From Rhizobium sp. R634 (lineage in GTDB: Bacteria > Pseudomonadota > Alphaproteobacteria > Rhizobiales > Rhizobiaceae), in assembly GCF_002211305.1 (NCBI RefSeq), contig NZ_LOKW01000002.1, positions 1 to 64,000 of the forward strand: a stretch of 64,000 nucleotides of DNA. Direction: 5' to 3'. The notes beneath the pieces are model-generated. The model made no database searches. It was not told the origin of the DNA and saw only the letters and a program-made list of their open reading frames with translations. Positions 44,753-53,008 of the stretch are shown one piece after another; within the stretch, counting starts at the first letter, position 1; every line of letters begins with the position of its first letter. Both the position numbers and the translations under genes were made by a program.

Positions 44753-46335
44753 TGCGTGATCATGTGGTTGCGGTGGATATCGGCACCGGCAGTGCGCGTG
44801 CCGGCGTCTTCGATGCACGCGGCCGGCTGCTTGCCAAGGCCGAGCAGACGATCATCATGAACCGGCCCCGTGAAAACCATGCCGAGCATGATTCCGAGGA
44901 TATCTGGTCGGCCGTCTGCACGGCGGTGCGCCGCGCGATGGAGCAGTCGGGCATTGCTGCGGCTTCGGTCGGAGCAATCGGTTTCGACGCCACCTGTTCG
45001 CTCGTCGTGCGCGACGTCGAAGGGCGGCAGATCAGCGTTTCGACCGGTGGCGAGAAACGTTTCGACACGATCGTCTGGCTCGATCACCGGGCGCTGAAGG
45101 AAGCCGATTTTTGCACGGCGACGGAGCACAGAGTGCTCGAACATTCCGGCCATGTGATGTCGCCGGAAATGGAAATGCCGAAGCTGATGTGGCTGAAGAA
45201 GAAGCTGCCCGCCACGTGGGAAAAAGCCGGCTACTTCTTCGATCTCGCTGATTTCATGACGTGGAAATCGACCGGATCGCTTGCTCGTTCGCGCTGCACG
45301 CTGACGGCGAAATGGAACTATCTCGCCCATCTCGAAAAAGGCTGGCAGCAGGATTTCCTGGAGCGGATCGGCCTCGAAGATCTTCAGGCGCGCGGCAATC
45401 TGCCGGATGAGACCGCGCCCGTCGGAGACAGCGTCGGCCGGCTGACGCCCGATGCAGCCCAAGCACTTGGGCTCACCGTCGATTGCCACGTCTCGGCCGG
45501 GATGATCGACGCTTATGCCGGCGCACTCGGCGCGCTCGGTGGCTATGCCGCCGATCCCGTCAAACGCGAGCACCAGCTGGCGCTGATCGCCGGCACGTCG
45601 AGCTGCATCGTCGCCTTCTCGCAGGAGCGCAAGCCGAGCCACGGCATGTGGGGGCCCTATTACGAGGCGGTCTTCCCACAATGCTGGCTGGTGGAGGCCG
45701 GGCAATCGGCGACCGGGGCGCTGCTCGATCACATCGTGCGCATGCACGCGGCCGGCGGCGAACCGACCTCGGCGCTGCATCAGAAGATCGTGAGCCGGAT
45801 TGCCGAATTGCGGGCCGAGGAAGGCGATGCCTTCGGAGAGCGCATTTTCGTCCTGCCGGATTTTCATGGCAATCGCTCGCCGCTTGCCGATCCGCATGCC
45901 GTCGGCGTCGTTAGCGGGTTGACGCTCGATGTCTCCTTCGACGGGCTCTGCGCGCTTTATTGGCGGACCGCCGTGGCGATCGCGCTCGGCATTCGCCATA
46001 TCCTGGAGAGGATGAAGGACTACGGCTACGTGCCCGATACGCTGCATATCGCCGGCGGGCATGTGAAGAACCCTGTATTGATGGAGCTTTATTGCGACGC
46101 CACCGGCTGCAAGGTCGTGGTGCCGAAGATGAACGAGGCGGTGCTGCTCGGCACGGCGATCGCGGCATCCGTCGCCTGCGGCCTGCATAAGGATTTGGCG
46201 GCGGCCGGCGAGGCGATGTATCCAGGCGGCGAGGAGAGGCTCCCCGACAAGTCAAAGCAGGCGCTCTACGACCGCGATTACCGTCGCCTTCTCGCCATGT
46301 ACCGGCATCGCGCCGAGCTGGAAGCGATGCAGTAA
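44752..46335 (+). CDS. FGGY-family pentulose kinase (D-ribulokinase/xylulokinase-like)
   Basis: Carbohydrate kinase of 527 residues that phosphorylates a ketopentose. Motifs: phosphate 1 DIGTGSARAGVF, FDATCS, the substrate region SAGMIDAYAGALGALGG, IAGTSSC and the C-terminal IAGGHVKNPVLMELYCDATG. Overall features match the FGGY pentulose-kinase group. Together with MtlK (arabitol to xylulose) it points to pentitol use: polyol, ketopentose, ketopentose phosphate. The gene starts at the HAD stop and is the last of the operon. Confidence 0.87.
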   Translation: MRDHVVAVDIGTGSARAGVFDARGRLLAKAEQTIIMNRPRENHAEHDSEDIWSAVCTAVRRAMEQSGIAAASVGAIGFDATCSLVVRDVEGRQISVSTGGEKRFDTIVWLDHRALKEADFCTATEHRVLEHSGHVMSPEMEMPKLMWLKKKLPATWEKAGYFFDLADFMTWKSTGSLARSRCTLTAKWNYLAHLEKGWQQDFLERIGLEDLQARGNLPDETAPVGDSVGRLTPDAAQALGLTVDCHVSAGMIDAYAGALGALGGYAADPVKREHQLALIAGTSSCIVAFSQERKPSHGMWGPYYEAVFPQCWLVEAGQSATGALLDHIVRMHAAGGEPTSALHQKIVSRIAELRAEEGDAFGERIFVLPDFHGNRSPLADPHAVGVVSGLTLDVSFDGLCALYWRTAVAIALGIRHILERMKDYGYVPDTLHIAGGHVKNPVLMELYCDATGCKVVVPKMNEAVLLGTAIAASVACGLHKDLAAAGEAMYPGGEERLPDKSKQALYDRDYRRLLAMYRHRAELEAMQ

Positions 46336-46387
46336 GCAATTAAAGGGATGCGCAATCCCGGACGCGAAACCGCTTTTACACTGTCGC

Positions 46388-47242
46388 TTAGTGACTGACG
46401 GTCTCGCCGAGGACTGTCGCGAATTCCAGCATGCGGCGGCGGCGAAGCGCGGCCTCCTCTCCGACTGCGAGAATGACGGCCTCCGACAGGCAATCGAGCA
46501 ACGCGATCAGCGGCGGAAGATTGTCGAGATCGGGAGCGCGGGCGGCCGGCAGCGGCAGCATGACGTTCGACTGGTCCGCCATCCAGTCCGCATGTTGCGG
46601 CGAAATCAGCACGACCTTATAGCCGTAACGCCGTGCGGTCCTGGCAAGCAGCCGCGCCTTGGCGAAGCGGCGACAATCGATGATGACGAGCAGCGCATCG
46701 TCGACCGCCAGCCGGGCAAAGAGTTCGGCAAAACGGTTTTCGGCGCCGTCGAGCGTGCGCACGCCGTCACGGGCCTGCGTCAGGCGCTGACAGAAATGAT
46801 TGGCGAGGCTTGCGAGCCGCGCATGCGTGACGATCGACACTTCGCGGGCCGTGCTGATCAGGCTGACGGCTTCGGACCAGTTCGGCTGCGCCGTCAGATG
46901 ATAGATGTGATGGAGCGCCTGGATCTGTTCGGCGACCAGCACGGCCAGCGGCTTGCCCTCCGCCGCGTCCTGATGCAGCTCGGTCATGGCGCTCTGCAAT
47001 TGCGCCGGCGACGTCGCGACGGTCTCGCGAATCTCGACCTTGACGCTGTCCAGCCCCTGATAGCCGAGGGCGCGCAGGAAGCGCCCGACGGTCATCGGCG
47101 ACAGATCCAGCCTGTCGGCGACGGACGCAGCCGTCTCGAACGGCAGGTCGTTCAGATGTTCGGAGAAATATTTCGCGATACGACGCTCAGCAGGCGTTCC
47201 CGTTTTTGCGTATTGTCTGAGCTTCTGCACAAAGTCTTCCAC
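46388..47242 (-). CDS. RpiR-family transcriptional regulator
   Basis: Regulator of 284 residues with an N-terminal helix-turn-helix (ETAASVADRLDLSPMTVGRFLRALGY) and a C-terminal SIS sugar-phosphate-binding domain (VSIVTHARLASLANHFCQRL). It converges on the pentulose kinase gene with a 52-base gap and is divergent from the EI24-like gene. Its ligand is probably a phosphosugar. It has no obvious operon partner; the dyad at 47342-47363 is a candidate site. Confidence 0.88.
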   Translation of the reverse strand: MEDFVQKLRQYAKTGTPAERRIAKYFSEHLNDLPFETAASVADRLDLSPMTVGRFLRALGYQGLDSVKVEIRETVATSPAQLQSAMTELHQDAAEGKPLAVLVAEQIQALHHIYHLTAQPNWSEAVSLISTAREVSIVTHARLASLANHFCQRLTQARDGVRTLDGAENRFAELFARLAVDDALLVIIDCRRFAKARLLARTARRYGYKVVLISPQHADWMADQSNVMLPLPAARAPDLDNLPPLIALLDCLSEAVILAVGEEAALRRRRMLEFATVLGETVSH

Positions 47243-47341
47243 ATCAGCCTCCCCCGTCTTTCCTCAGAGGCGTTCCGCGGATGCGCTGTTGCGACCCCTT
47301 GTCTTTGCAACTATTTCGGAAGCTGCTTCTCAGGTCCATGT

Positions 47342-47363
47342 ATATTGTGCTGTTACACAATAT
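47342..47363. promoter_or_regulatory. Dyad in AT-rich divergent intergenic region
   Basis: ATATTGTG (47342-47349) and CACAATAT (47356-47363) are perfect complements with a six-base spacer, inside a 234-base gap (47243-47476) that is far more AT-rich than the rest of the window. The gap separates the divergent RpiR and EI24-like genes and probably contains both promoters. Confidence 0.5.
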
Positions 47364-47476
47364 TATATTAGCATTTAATTTGCGACAAGTTTCTAGTAAA
47401 GCATGCAATTTTATTCTCTCTTGCCGGTGGCATTCGCTGTCCCTACATCTTCCGCGCAACCGGAGACGCCGAAGAC

Positions 47477-48187
47477 ATGATCCTTGATGCCGCACGACTT
47501 TCGCTCGTCAACCTACTCGCCGCCGAAACACGTTCGGTGTTCTGGAAAGTGCTTGGGCTGACGATCCTGGTGCTGGTCGGCCTCTGGTTCGCGTTGCGCG
47601 GAGCCTTCATGGCCTTTGTCTTTCCCTGGATGACGAGCTTTTTTCCCGATCTGCCGGAATGGGCGGGATGGTTCACCCTGGTCTTCGCGATTCTTGCGGG
47701 TATCGGCCTTGCGCTCCTGCTGGCGCTGCTGCTATCGCCGGTGACGGCCTTGATCGCGGGCCTGTTTCTCGACGATGTCGCCGATGTCATCGAAAAGCGC
47801 GACTATCCCGCGGACGCGCCGGGCACCGCCATGCCGATCGGGCCGGCGATGGCAAGCTCGGTCAAGTTCCTCGGGGTGGTGATCGCCGGCAATATCGTCG
47901 CCCTGCTGCTGCTGTTCATTCCCGGCGTCAATCTCATCGCCTTCTTTCTGGTGAACGGCTACCTCCTCGGACGGGAATTCTTCGAATTCGCCGCCATGCG
48001 TTTCCGCCCGCCGCAGGAGGCGCGGCTCTTCCGTGCCAAACATGCGCCTACCGTCTTCCTCGGCGGGCTGGCGATTGCGCTTTTCCTGATGATCCCCTTC
48101 GTCAATCTGCTGACGCCGCTCTTCGCCGCCGGCATGATGGTGCATTTGCACAAGCTGATTTCGGCTCGCGAGGGTTCGCGAGCCTGA
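47477..48187 (+). CDS. EI24/CysZ-like membrane protein
   Basis: Integral membrane protein of 236 residues with about four to six hydrophobic segments and the pattern FALRGAFMAFVFPW, IEKRDYPADAP and NGYLLGREFFEFAAMR, which match the EI24-domain family that includes the sulfate permease CysZ. A transport role is possible, but the substrate is not evident. No sulfur genes lie nearby. The ATG follows ACGCCGAAGAC, a weak ribosome site. Confidence 0.75.
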   Translation: MILDAARLSLVNLLAAETRSVFWKVLGLTILVLVGLWFALRGAFMAFVFPWMTSFFPDLPEWAGWFTLVFAILAGIGLALLLALLLSPVTALIAGLFLDDVADVIEKRDYPADAPGTAMPIGPAMASSVKFLGVVIAGNIVALLLLFIPGVNLIAFFLVNGYLLGREFFEFAAMRFRPPQEARLFRAKHAPTVFLGGLAIALFLMIPFVNLLTPLFAAGMMVHLHKLISAREGSRA

Positions 48188-48190
48188 GGC

Positions 48191-48616
48191 TCAGCCGGGC
48201 AGGGCGGAGGCGTCGTACATCGCGGCAAATTCCGCGCTCGGCGGGATCGGCTTGATGATGTCGATCAGCACGCCGTTCGGATCGGCGGTGATGAAATGCC
48301 GCTGGCCGAAATCCTCATCGCGGATCTCTCTCAAAATCGGCAGGCCGGCGCTCCGGCAGGCCTCGTAGATCCGATCGACATCCTCGACCTCGAAATTGAG
48401 CAGCAAGCCGCGGACTTCGCCGCGGGCGGCGGCAGGAATGGTCTCGTGGCTGCCGTCGAGGATGGCGAGCGCGACATTCTCCGTCTCGGCCGATTGCAGG
48501 TGAACGTACCAGTCGCTTTCAAAGAGCGCCTTGAAACCGAAGTGGGCGCAGTAGAAGGCGGCGGTGCTCTCAACGTCGCTCGTCATGATGACAGGGTAAT
48601 AGCTGGACGATTTCAT
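48191..48616 (-). CDS. Glyoxalase/bleomycin-resistance family protein
   Basis: VOC-fold protein of 141 residues with paired beta-alpha-beta modules ([23 protein letters not shown] and [23 protein letters not shown]), ending with [10 protein letters not shown]. It could be a metal-dependent lyase, dioxygenase or drug-binding protein. It is divergent from a TetR gene with two operator-like repeats between them, so it is probably the regulated target. It ends three bases from the convergent EI24-like gene. Confidence 0.83.
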   Translation of the reverse strand: MKSSSYYPVIMTSDVESTAAFYCAHFGFKALFESDWYVHLQSAETENVALAILDGSHETIPAAARGEVRGLLLNFEVEDVDRIYEACRSAGLPILREIRDEDFGQRHFITADPNGVLIDIIKPIPPSAEFAAMYDASALPG

Positions 48617-48636
48617 TTCTCGCTCCCTTCCTATTT

Positions 48637-48686
48637 ACATGCAGGCTGTATGTTTTTTGGTATTAACATACATGCAGTTTGTATGT
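48637..48686. promoter_or_regulatory. Two operator-like repeats between glyoxalase and tetR
   Basis: ACATGCAGNNTGTATGT occurs twice, at 48637-48653 and 48670-48686, 33 bases apart (three helical turns). Each copy is an imperfect palindrome (ACAT.CA...TG.ATGT). They lie in the 81-base gap between the divergent genes, so one regulator could control both. Confidence 0.7.
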
Positions 48687-48697
48687 AAATAGACTAT

Positions 48698-49276
48698 ATG
48701 AGCCGCAGAAATCGCGAAAGAACGGAACAGACGAGGCAGGCGCTGATCGACGCCGGACGGCGCATCTTCGTCGAGAAGGGGTATGCCGAGACGGCGACGC
48801 CGGAGATCGTCGCGGCGGCTGGGGTGACGCGCGGCGCGCTCTACCATCATTTCGAGGACAAGAAGGCGCTTTTCGAGGCTGTCATCAACTGCGAGGCGCA
48901 AGACGTGGCCAAGGCGATCGAAGCGTCTTCGGCGCCGGAAAAAGAGCCTCGGGCTGCGCTGATCGCCGGCGCTTCTGCCTATTTCACCGCCATGGCGCAG
49001 CCGGGACGAACGCGGCTGCTGCTGATGGAGGCGCCTGCCGTTCTCGGATCGCCGGCGGCCGCGGCACTGGACGCGGAGAATGCGGAGGAGAGCTTGCGGG
49101 AAGGACTTGCGGCGCTTCTTCCTGAGGCAGGCGCCTTGCTCGACCCGCTGACGTCACTGCTGTCGGCGGCTTTCGACCGTGCGGCGATTGCCATCGACGC
49201 CGGCGGGAAGAGGCGGGATTACGAGCGGGCGATCGCGGCCTTACTCGACGGCCTCGCCGATCACCTGCGGCGGTAG
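48698..49276 (+). CDS. TetR-family transcriptional regulator
   Basis: Regulator of 192 residues with the helix-turn-helix ATPEIVAAAGVTRGALYHHFEDKKALFEAVI. The C-terminal domain is alanine-rich and should bind an inducer. It starts 12 bases after the second operator-like repeat, and the glyoxalase is divergent, giving a classic autoregulated pair. Its 3' end overlaps the convergent nth gene by 36 bases. Confidence 0.9.
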   Translation: MSRRNRERTEQTRQALIDAGRRIFVEKGYAETATPEIVAAAGVTRGALYHHFEDKKALFEAVINCEAQDVAKAIEASSAPEKEPRAALIAGASAYFTAMAQPGRTRLLLMEAPAVLGSPAAAALDAENAEESLREGLAALLPEAGALLDPLTSLLSAAFDRAAIAIDAGGKRRDYERAIAALLDGLADHLRR

Positions 49277-50023
49277 CTCGACGAGCGGCGCTGGAATATC
49301 CGAACTCTTCTCCGGCGATTTGCAGATGTCGGCGATGACGCAGCGCTCGCATTCGGGGCGGCGCGCCTTGCAGGTGTAGCGGCCGTGCAGGATCAGCCAG
49401 TGATGGGCGTGATAGAGATAATGTTTCGGAACCACCTTCATCAGCCGCGCCTCGACCTCGTCGGGCGTCTTGCCGGGGGCGAGCCTGATGCGGTTGGCGA
49501 TGCGGAAAATGTGGGTGTCGACGGCCATGGTCGCCTGGCCGAAGGCCATGGAGAGCACGACATTGGCGGTCTTGCGTCCGACACCGGGCAGGCGGACCAG
49601 TTCGTCGCGCGTTTCCGGCACCCTGCCGGCGAATTCGTCGACCAGCATCTGGGAAAGTGCGATGACGTTCTTTGCCTTGTTGCGATAGAGGCCGATCGTC
49701 TTGATGTAATCGCGGACCTTCTCCTCGCCAAGATCGAGCATTTTCTGCGGCGTGTCGGCGATCTTGAAGAGCGCCCGCGTCGCCTTGTTGACGCCGGCGT
49801 CGGTGGCCTGGGCGGAAAGCGCCACGGCGACGACAAGGGTGAAGGGATTGGTGTGTTCGAGTTCGCCCCTCGGTTCCGGCCGCTGCACCGAGAAACGGCG
49901 GAAGATCTCCTCGCGCTCGGCCACGGAATAGGCGGTTTTCACCGCCGCTGCCGGTTTGCGGCGGGCAATCACATTCGAGTTTTGCGAGGGTTTGCCAACG
50001 GATTTGAGTTTCGGATTCGCCAT
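49241..50023 (-). CDS. nth: Endonuclease III
   Basis: Base-excision repair DNA glycosylase/AP lyase of about 260 residues removing oxidised pyrimidines. The helix-hairpin-helix LPGVGRKTANVVLS holds the catalytic lysine, VDTHIFRIANR the catalytic aspartate, and the iron-sulfur cluster ligands fit C-x6-C-x2-C-x5-C (CKARRPECERCVIADIC). A start at 50023 (MANPKLKS) is preferred; upstream in-frame ATGs at 50047 and 50137 would run into the divergent DUF2244 gene. Extra N-terminal basic residues relative to E. coli Nth are common in alphaproteobacteria. Confidence 0.95.
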   Translation of the reverse strand: MANPKLKSVGKPSQNSNVIARRKPAAAVKTAYSVAEREEIFRRFSVQRPEPRGELEHTNPFTLVVAVALSAQATDAGVNKATRALFKIADTPQKMLDLGEEKVRDYIKTIGLYRNKAKNVIALSQMLVDEFAGRVPETRDELVRLPGVGRKTANVVLSMAFGQATMAVDTHIFRIANRIRLAPGKTPDEVEARLMKVVPKHYLYHAHHWLILHGRYTCKARRPECERCVIADICKSPEKSSDIPAPLVELPPQVIGEAVE

Positions 50024-50045
50024 GGAGAATCTATACTCAACGGCC

Positions 50046-50543
50046 ATGATGGAAAGCAACGCCGACAGCTTCAACGAAAAGCCTGTTTTCGCCGCCGAAC
50101 TCTTTCCCCACCGGTCTCTCGGGCGCAAGGGCTTCAAGGTGCTGCTTATTTTGTCGGGCGCCGTCTGCTTTCTCTACGGCCTATTCTTCACCGTCACCGG
50201 CGCCTGGCCGATCGGCTTCTTCTTCGGGCTGGATTTCGTGCTGCTCTATGGCGCGTTCTGGCTGAGCTATCGCTCGGGAAGGGCGCGCGAGGAAGTCACG
50301 GTATCGCGCACGGATGTTTCGGTGCGCAAGTTTGCGCCGTCTGGGCGAATGGTGGAGCATCATTTCAACCCGTTCTGGGCGCGTTTCCGCGTGCGCCGGC
50401 ATCAGGAGATCGGCATCCTCTCTATGCAGATTTTCGGCGAGGGCCGGCGCACCGATATCGGCTCCTTCCTCAACCCCGAGGATCGCGAGACGTTCGCCAA
50501 GGCGTTCAAAGGGGCGCTCGCTGCCGTCAAGCAGCGTATCTGA
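50046..50543 (+). CDS. DUF2244 membrane protein
   Basis: Protein of about 165 residues. It has two adjacent membrane segments (GFKVLLILSGAVCFLYGLFF and WPIGFFFGLDFVLLYGAFWLSY), then a soluble domain with EEVTVSRTDVSVRKFAP and FNPFWARFRV typical of DUF2244. The function is unknown. The start is uncertain (50022, 50046 or 50049); none has a clear ribosome site. It is divergent from nth with only about 22 bases between start codons. Confidence 0.78.
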   Translation: MMESNADSFNEKPVFAAELFPHRSLGRKGFKVLLILSGAVCFLYGLFFTVTGAWPIGFFFGLDFVLLYGAFWLSYRSGRAREEVTVSRTDVSVRKFAPSGRMVEHHFNPFWARFRVRRHQEIGILSMQIFGEGRRTDIGSFLNPEDRETFAKAFKGALAAVKQRI

Positions 50544-50625
50544 TGCGCTGGACAGCTATGGTACGCAAGAATCGGGTGGTTTGGCCGCCCGCCCTTGATT
50601 ATCTCCTGTCTAAAGGAGAAAAACG

Positions 50626-51498
50626 ATGAATATGATCGCGAAACTCGACACCGATATCACCCCCGATGGCCCGGACTACGATACTGTCCGCCAGGTCATC
50701 GAACTCATCAGCGAAGAATATCGCGACCAGCCCTCGCTGGAGGCGATCGCGACGCGGCTGAACCAGTCGCCGACGCAGCTTCAGAAGACGTTTACCCGCT
50801 GGGCCGGCCTCTCGCCGAAGGCGTTCCTGCAGGCCGTGACGCTCGACCATGCAAAGCGGCTCTTGCGCAGGGAAGAGATGCCCCTGCTCGAAACTTCGAT
50901 CGAAGTCGGGCTTTCCGGCCCGAGCCGCCTGCATGACCTGTTCGTCACCCATGAGGCCATGTCTCCGGGAGAGTGGAAGGCGAAGGGCGGCGGCCTGACG
51001 ATCCGCTACGGGTTTCACAGCTGCCCCTTTGGCGCGGCGCTCGTCATGGTGACGGATCGCGGCCTCGCGGGCCTCGCCTTCAGCGACAGCGGCGACGAAA
51101 AGGCCTGCCTGGAAGACATGACCTGCCGCTGGCCGAACGCGGAATACATCGAGGACCGGCAGGCGACGGCTCCCTATGCCGATCGCATCTTCCAGCCGGG
51201 CCGCTGGACGTCGGACCAGCCGTTGCGGGTCGTCCTGATTGGCACCGACTTCCAGGTCAGCGTCTGGCAGAGCCTGCTGAAGATTCCGTTCGGGAAGGCC
51301 GTGACCTATAGCGATATCGCCAGGGACATCGGCCGGCCGAGCGCAATGCGCGCCGTCGGGGCTGCAGTCGGGGCCAACCCGATCTCCTTCGTCGTGCCCT
51401 GCCATCGCGCGCTCGGCAAGAACGGCGCATTGACCGGCTATCATTGGGGCCTGACCCGCAAGAGGGCGATGCTCGGCTGGGAATCGGCGCACGCCTGA
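50626..51498 (+). CDS. AraC-HTH/methylated-DNA-cysteine methyltransferase fusion (Ada-like)
   Basis: Protein of 290 residues with an AraC-type helix-turn-helix region (about 20-115, LEAIATRLNQSPTQLQKTFTRWAGLSPKAFLQ) and a C-terminal O6-alkylguanine-DNA methyltransferase domain (active site IPFVVPCHR-like: FVVPCHRALGKNGALTGYHWG). It repairs alkylated guanine by suicide transfer to the cysteine. The N-terminal zinc/phosphotriester domain of E. coli Ada is absent, so transcriptional sensing must differ. AAAGGAG is seven bases before the ATG. Confidence 0.9.
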   Translation: MNMIAKLDTDITPDGPDYDTVRQVIELISEEYRDQPSLEAIATRLNQSPTQLQKTFTRWAGLSPKAFLQAVTLDHAKRLLRREEMPLLETSIEVGLSGPSRLHDLFVTHEAMSPGEWKAKGGGLTIRYGFHSCPFGAALVMVTDRGLAGLAFSDSGDEKACLEDMTCRWPNAEYIEDRQATAPYADRIFQPGRWTSDQPLRVVLIGTDFQVSVWQSLLKIPFGKAVTYSDIARDIGRPSAMRAVGAAVGANPISFVVPCHRALGKNGALTGYHWGLTRKRAMLGWESAHA

Positions 51499-51510
51499 TA
51501 GATGCCGGAG

Positions 51511-52026
51511 CTAGTCAAAATCGGAATTGATGATCCGAGCGATGATGTCATCATCCAGATTGGACAGCGCCTCCGCGATATCGATATGGCCCTTGGCAAC
51601 CGCCTGGGCCGCGCTTGCCGCCAGGAAGGTTGGCCGACCCCATGCTTCATGGCGATGAAGGCTCACACAGTCGGCTAAGGATGCGATCGCGTGCAGGTAG
51701 GCTTGCTCCAGATCACCCGGTATATCCGGTCCTCGCCCTGTTTTTCGAGAAACTTCGATACTCGCCGGCAACAGGTAGAATGAGAAATCGATTGGCGTCG
51801 CCATGGTGAGCGCGATCCTGACGATATGAGGAACGGCCGCATATGACGCCGTGTAGACATCACCTTGGTGACAGAGGCTCGACCACAGGCTGAACCAAGG
51901 TTCTGCCCCAGGGGTGGGCATTGGTCCAGGCGATTTTTCCAGCGTTTTCAGCAGCTCCGGCGTCTCTGTCGCAAGACCATAGCAGTGCCTCAATTCACGC
52001 CAACGCTGACTATCGAATGAAAGCAT
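51511..52026 (-). CDS. Protein of unknown function
   Basis: I do not recognise this 171-residue protein. It has no signal peptide or membrane helix. It contains a distinctive segment (SLWSSLCHQGDVYTASYAAVPHIVRIA) followed by helices with many alanines, in keeping with a small alpha-helical or HEAT-like fold. The ATG at 52026 (MLSFDSQRW) lies four bases after the stop of the SorC gene, suggesting coupling; an ATG at 52071 in the same frame would overlap that gene. The segment recalls uncharacterised proteins sometimes grouped with immunity-type proteins, but that is a weak impression. Confidence 0.6.
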   Translation of the reverse strand: MLSFDSQRWRELRHCYGLATETPELLKTLEKSPGPMPTPGAEPWFSLWSSLCHQGDVYTASYAAVPHIVRIALTMATPIDFSFYLLPASIEVSRKTGRGPDIPGDLEQAYLHAIASLADCVSLHRHEAWGRPTFLAASAAQAVAKGHIDIAEALSNLDDDIIARIINSDFD

Positions 52027-52030
52027 GAAC

Positions 52031-53008
52031 TCATTCCGCCAGTCGCAAAAGTTCTCGCGCTGCGCTTTCATCGGTGATCAGCGTGTTGCAGCCGATGCGC
52101 TTGATGGTGGCGCGGATGGCGACGGCGCGGTGAGCGCCGCCGGAGGAGAGCACGATGTGCCTGGCCTCCTTCAGCGTATCGAGATCGACGGACATGACGC
52201 GACGGTTGATCGAGTGATCGACCGAATTGCCGTCCTTGTCGAGGAAGTTGAACATGGTGTCGCAGACGCAGCCGGCGTCGATCAGTTCCTGCAACTCGGC
52301 TTTCGATATCCAGCCTTCCGACAGCGAGGTCGAGTGCGGGCCGATATCGCCGCAGCTGACGATGGCGAGGTCGAGGTTTTCGGCAAGACGATAGATCGTG
52401 TCCAACCCGCATTTCTCAATGAGATTGCGTTTGGTCTCGACGGAATCGACGAGCAGCGGCGCCAGGAACATATAGCATTCGGCGCCGAGCTGGTTTGCCA
52501 GCCGCCATGTATAGTCGATCGGGTTGGTCTGGTGCACGGCGACGATGCCGCCGAGCAGCGAAACGATCTTGCAGTTGTCGCGACGCGGCGGCCGGAAGCT
52601 TGCGAGCGACGCCGTCATGGTGCGGCCCCAGCCGACGCCGATGGTGTAATCGTCGGGGATCGCTTCGGAGAGGAACTGGCCGAGCGCCAGCCCGACATTT
52701 TTCGCCAGCCCGTTGACGTCGCAATCGACGGGCTTCGGCACCACGATCGCCTCGTCGAGGCCATAGGCGCGCTCCAGCTTCACCGAAAGCTCGACGCAAT
52801 CGCCGATCGAATCGTTGATCCAGATCTGGACTTCGCTGCGCTTCATCGCTTCGTCGAGCAGGCGGATGACGGTGGTGCGGCTGATGCCGAGCTGTTCGGC
52901 GACGTCCTTCTGGGTCAGGCCCTCATTGTAATAGAGCCATGCGGCCCTCAGCCGTAGCGATGACGCTTCTGAATAGGCCGTGTGCGTGCCGCGTTTGAGC
53001 TTGACCAC
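52031..53008 (-). CDS. SorC-family sugar-binding transcriptional regulator
   Basis: Regulator of 325 residues with the helix-turn-helix EGLTQKDVAEQLGISRTTVIRLLDEA and a C-terminal SorC effector domain (IGVGWGRTMTASLASF, HIVLSSGGAHRAVAIRATIKRIG). It is divergent from transaldolase across 427 bases, so it may respond to a pentose- or tetrose-phosphate and control carbon flow there. It resembles EryD-type regulators, but no erythritol genes are nearby. Confidence 0.87.
   Translation of the reverse strand: MVKLKRGTHTAYSEASSLRLRAAWLYYNEGLTQKDVAEQLGISRTTVIRLLDEAMKRSEVQIWINDSIGDCVELSVKLERAYGLDEAIVVPKPVDCDVNGLAKNVGLALGQFLSEAIPDDYTIGVGWGRTMTASLASFRPPRRDNCKIVSLLGGIVAVHQTNPIDYTWRLANQLGAECYMFLAPLLVDSVETKRNLIEKCGLDTIYRLAENLDLAIVSCGDIGPHSTSLSEGWISKAELQELIDAGCVCDTMFNFLDKDGNSVDHSINRRVMSVDLDTLKEARHIVLSSGGAHRAVAIRATIKRIGCNTLITDESAARELLRLAE

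Noticed and set aside
42503..44818. 771-codon open frame on the minus strand
   Set aside because: Antisense to mtlK and the HAD gene, both of which have catalytic motifs; no domain in the antisense frame.
44302..46188. 628-codon open frame on the minus strand
   Set aside because: Antisense to the FGGY kinase; an artefact of strand composition.
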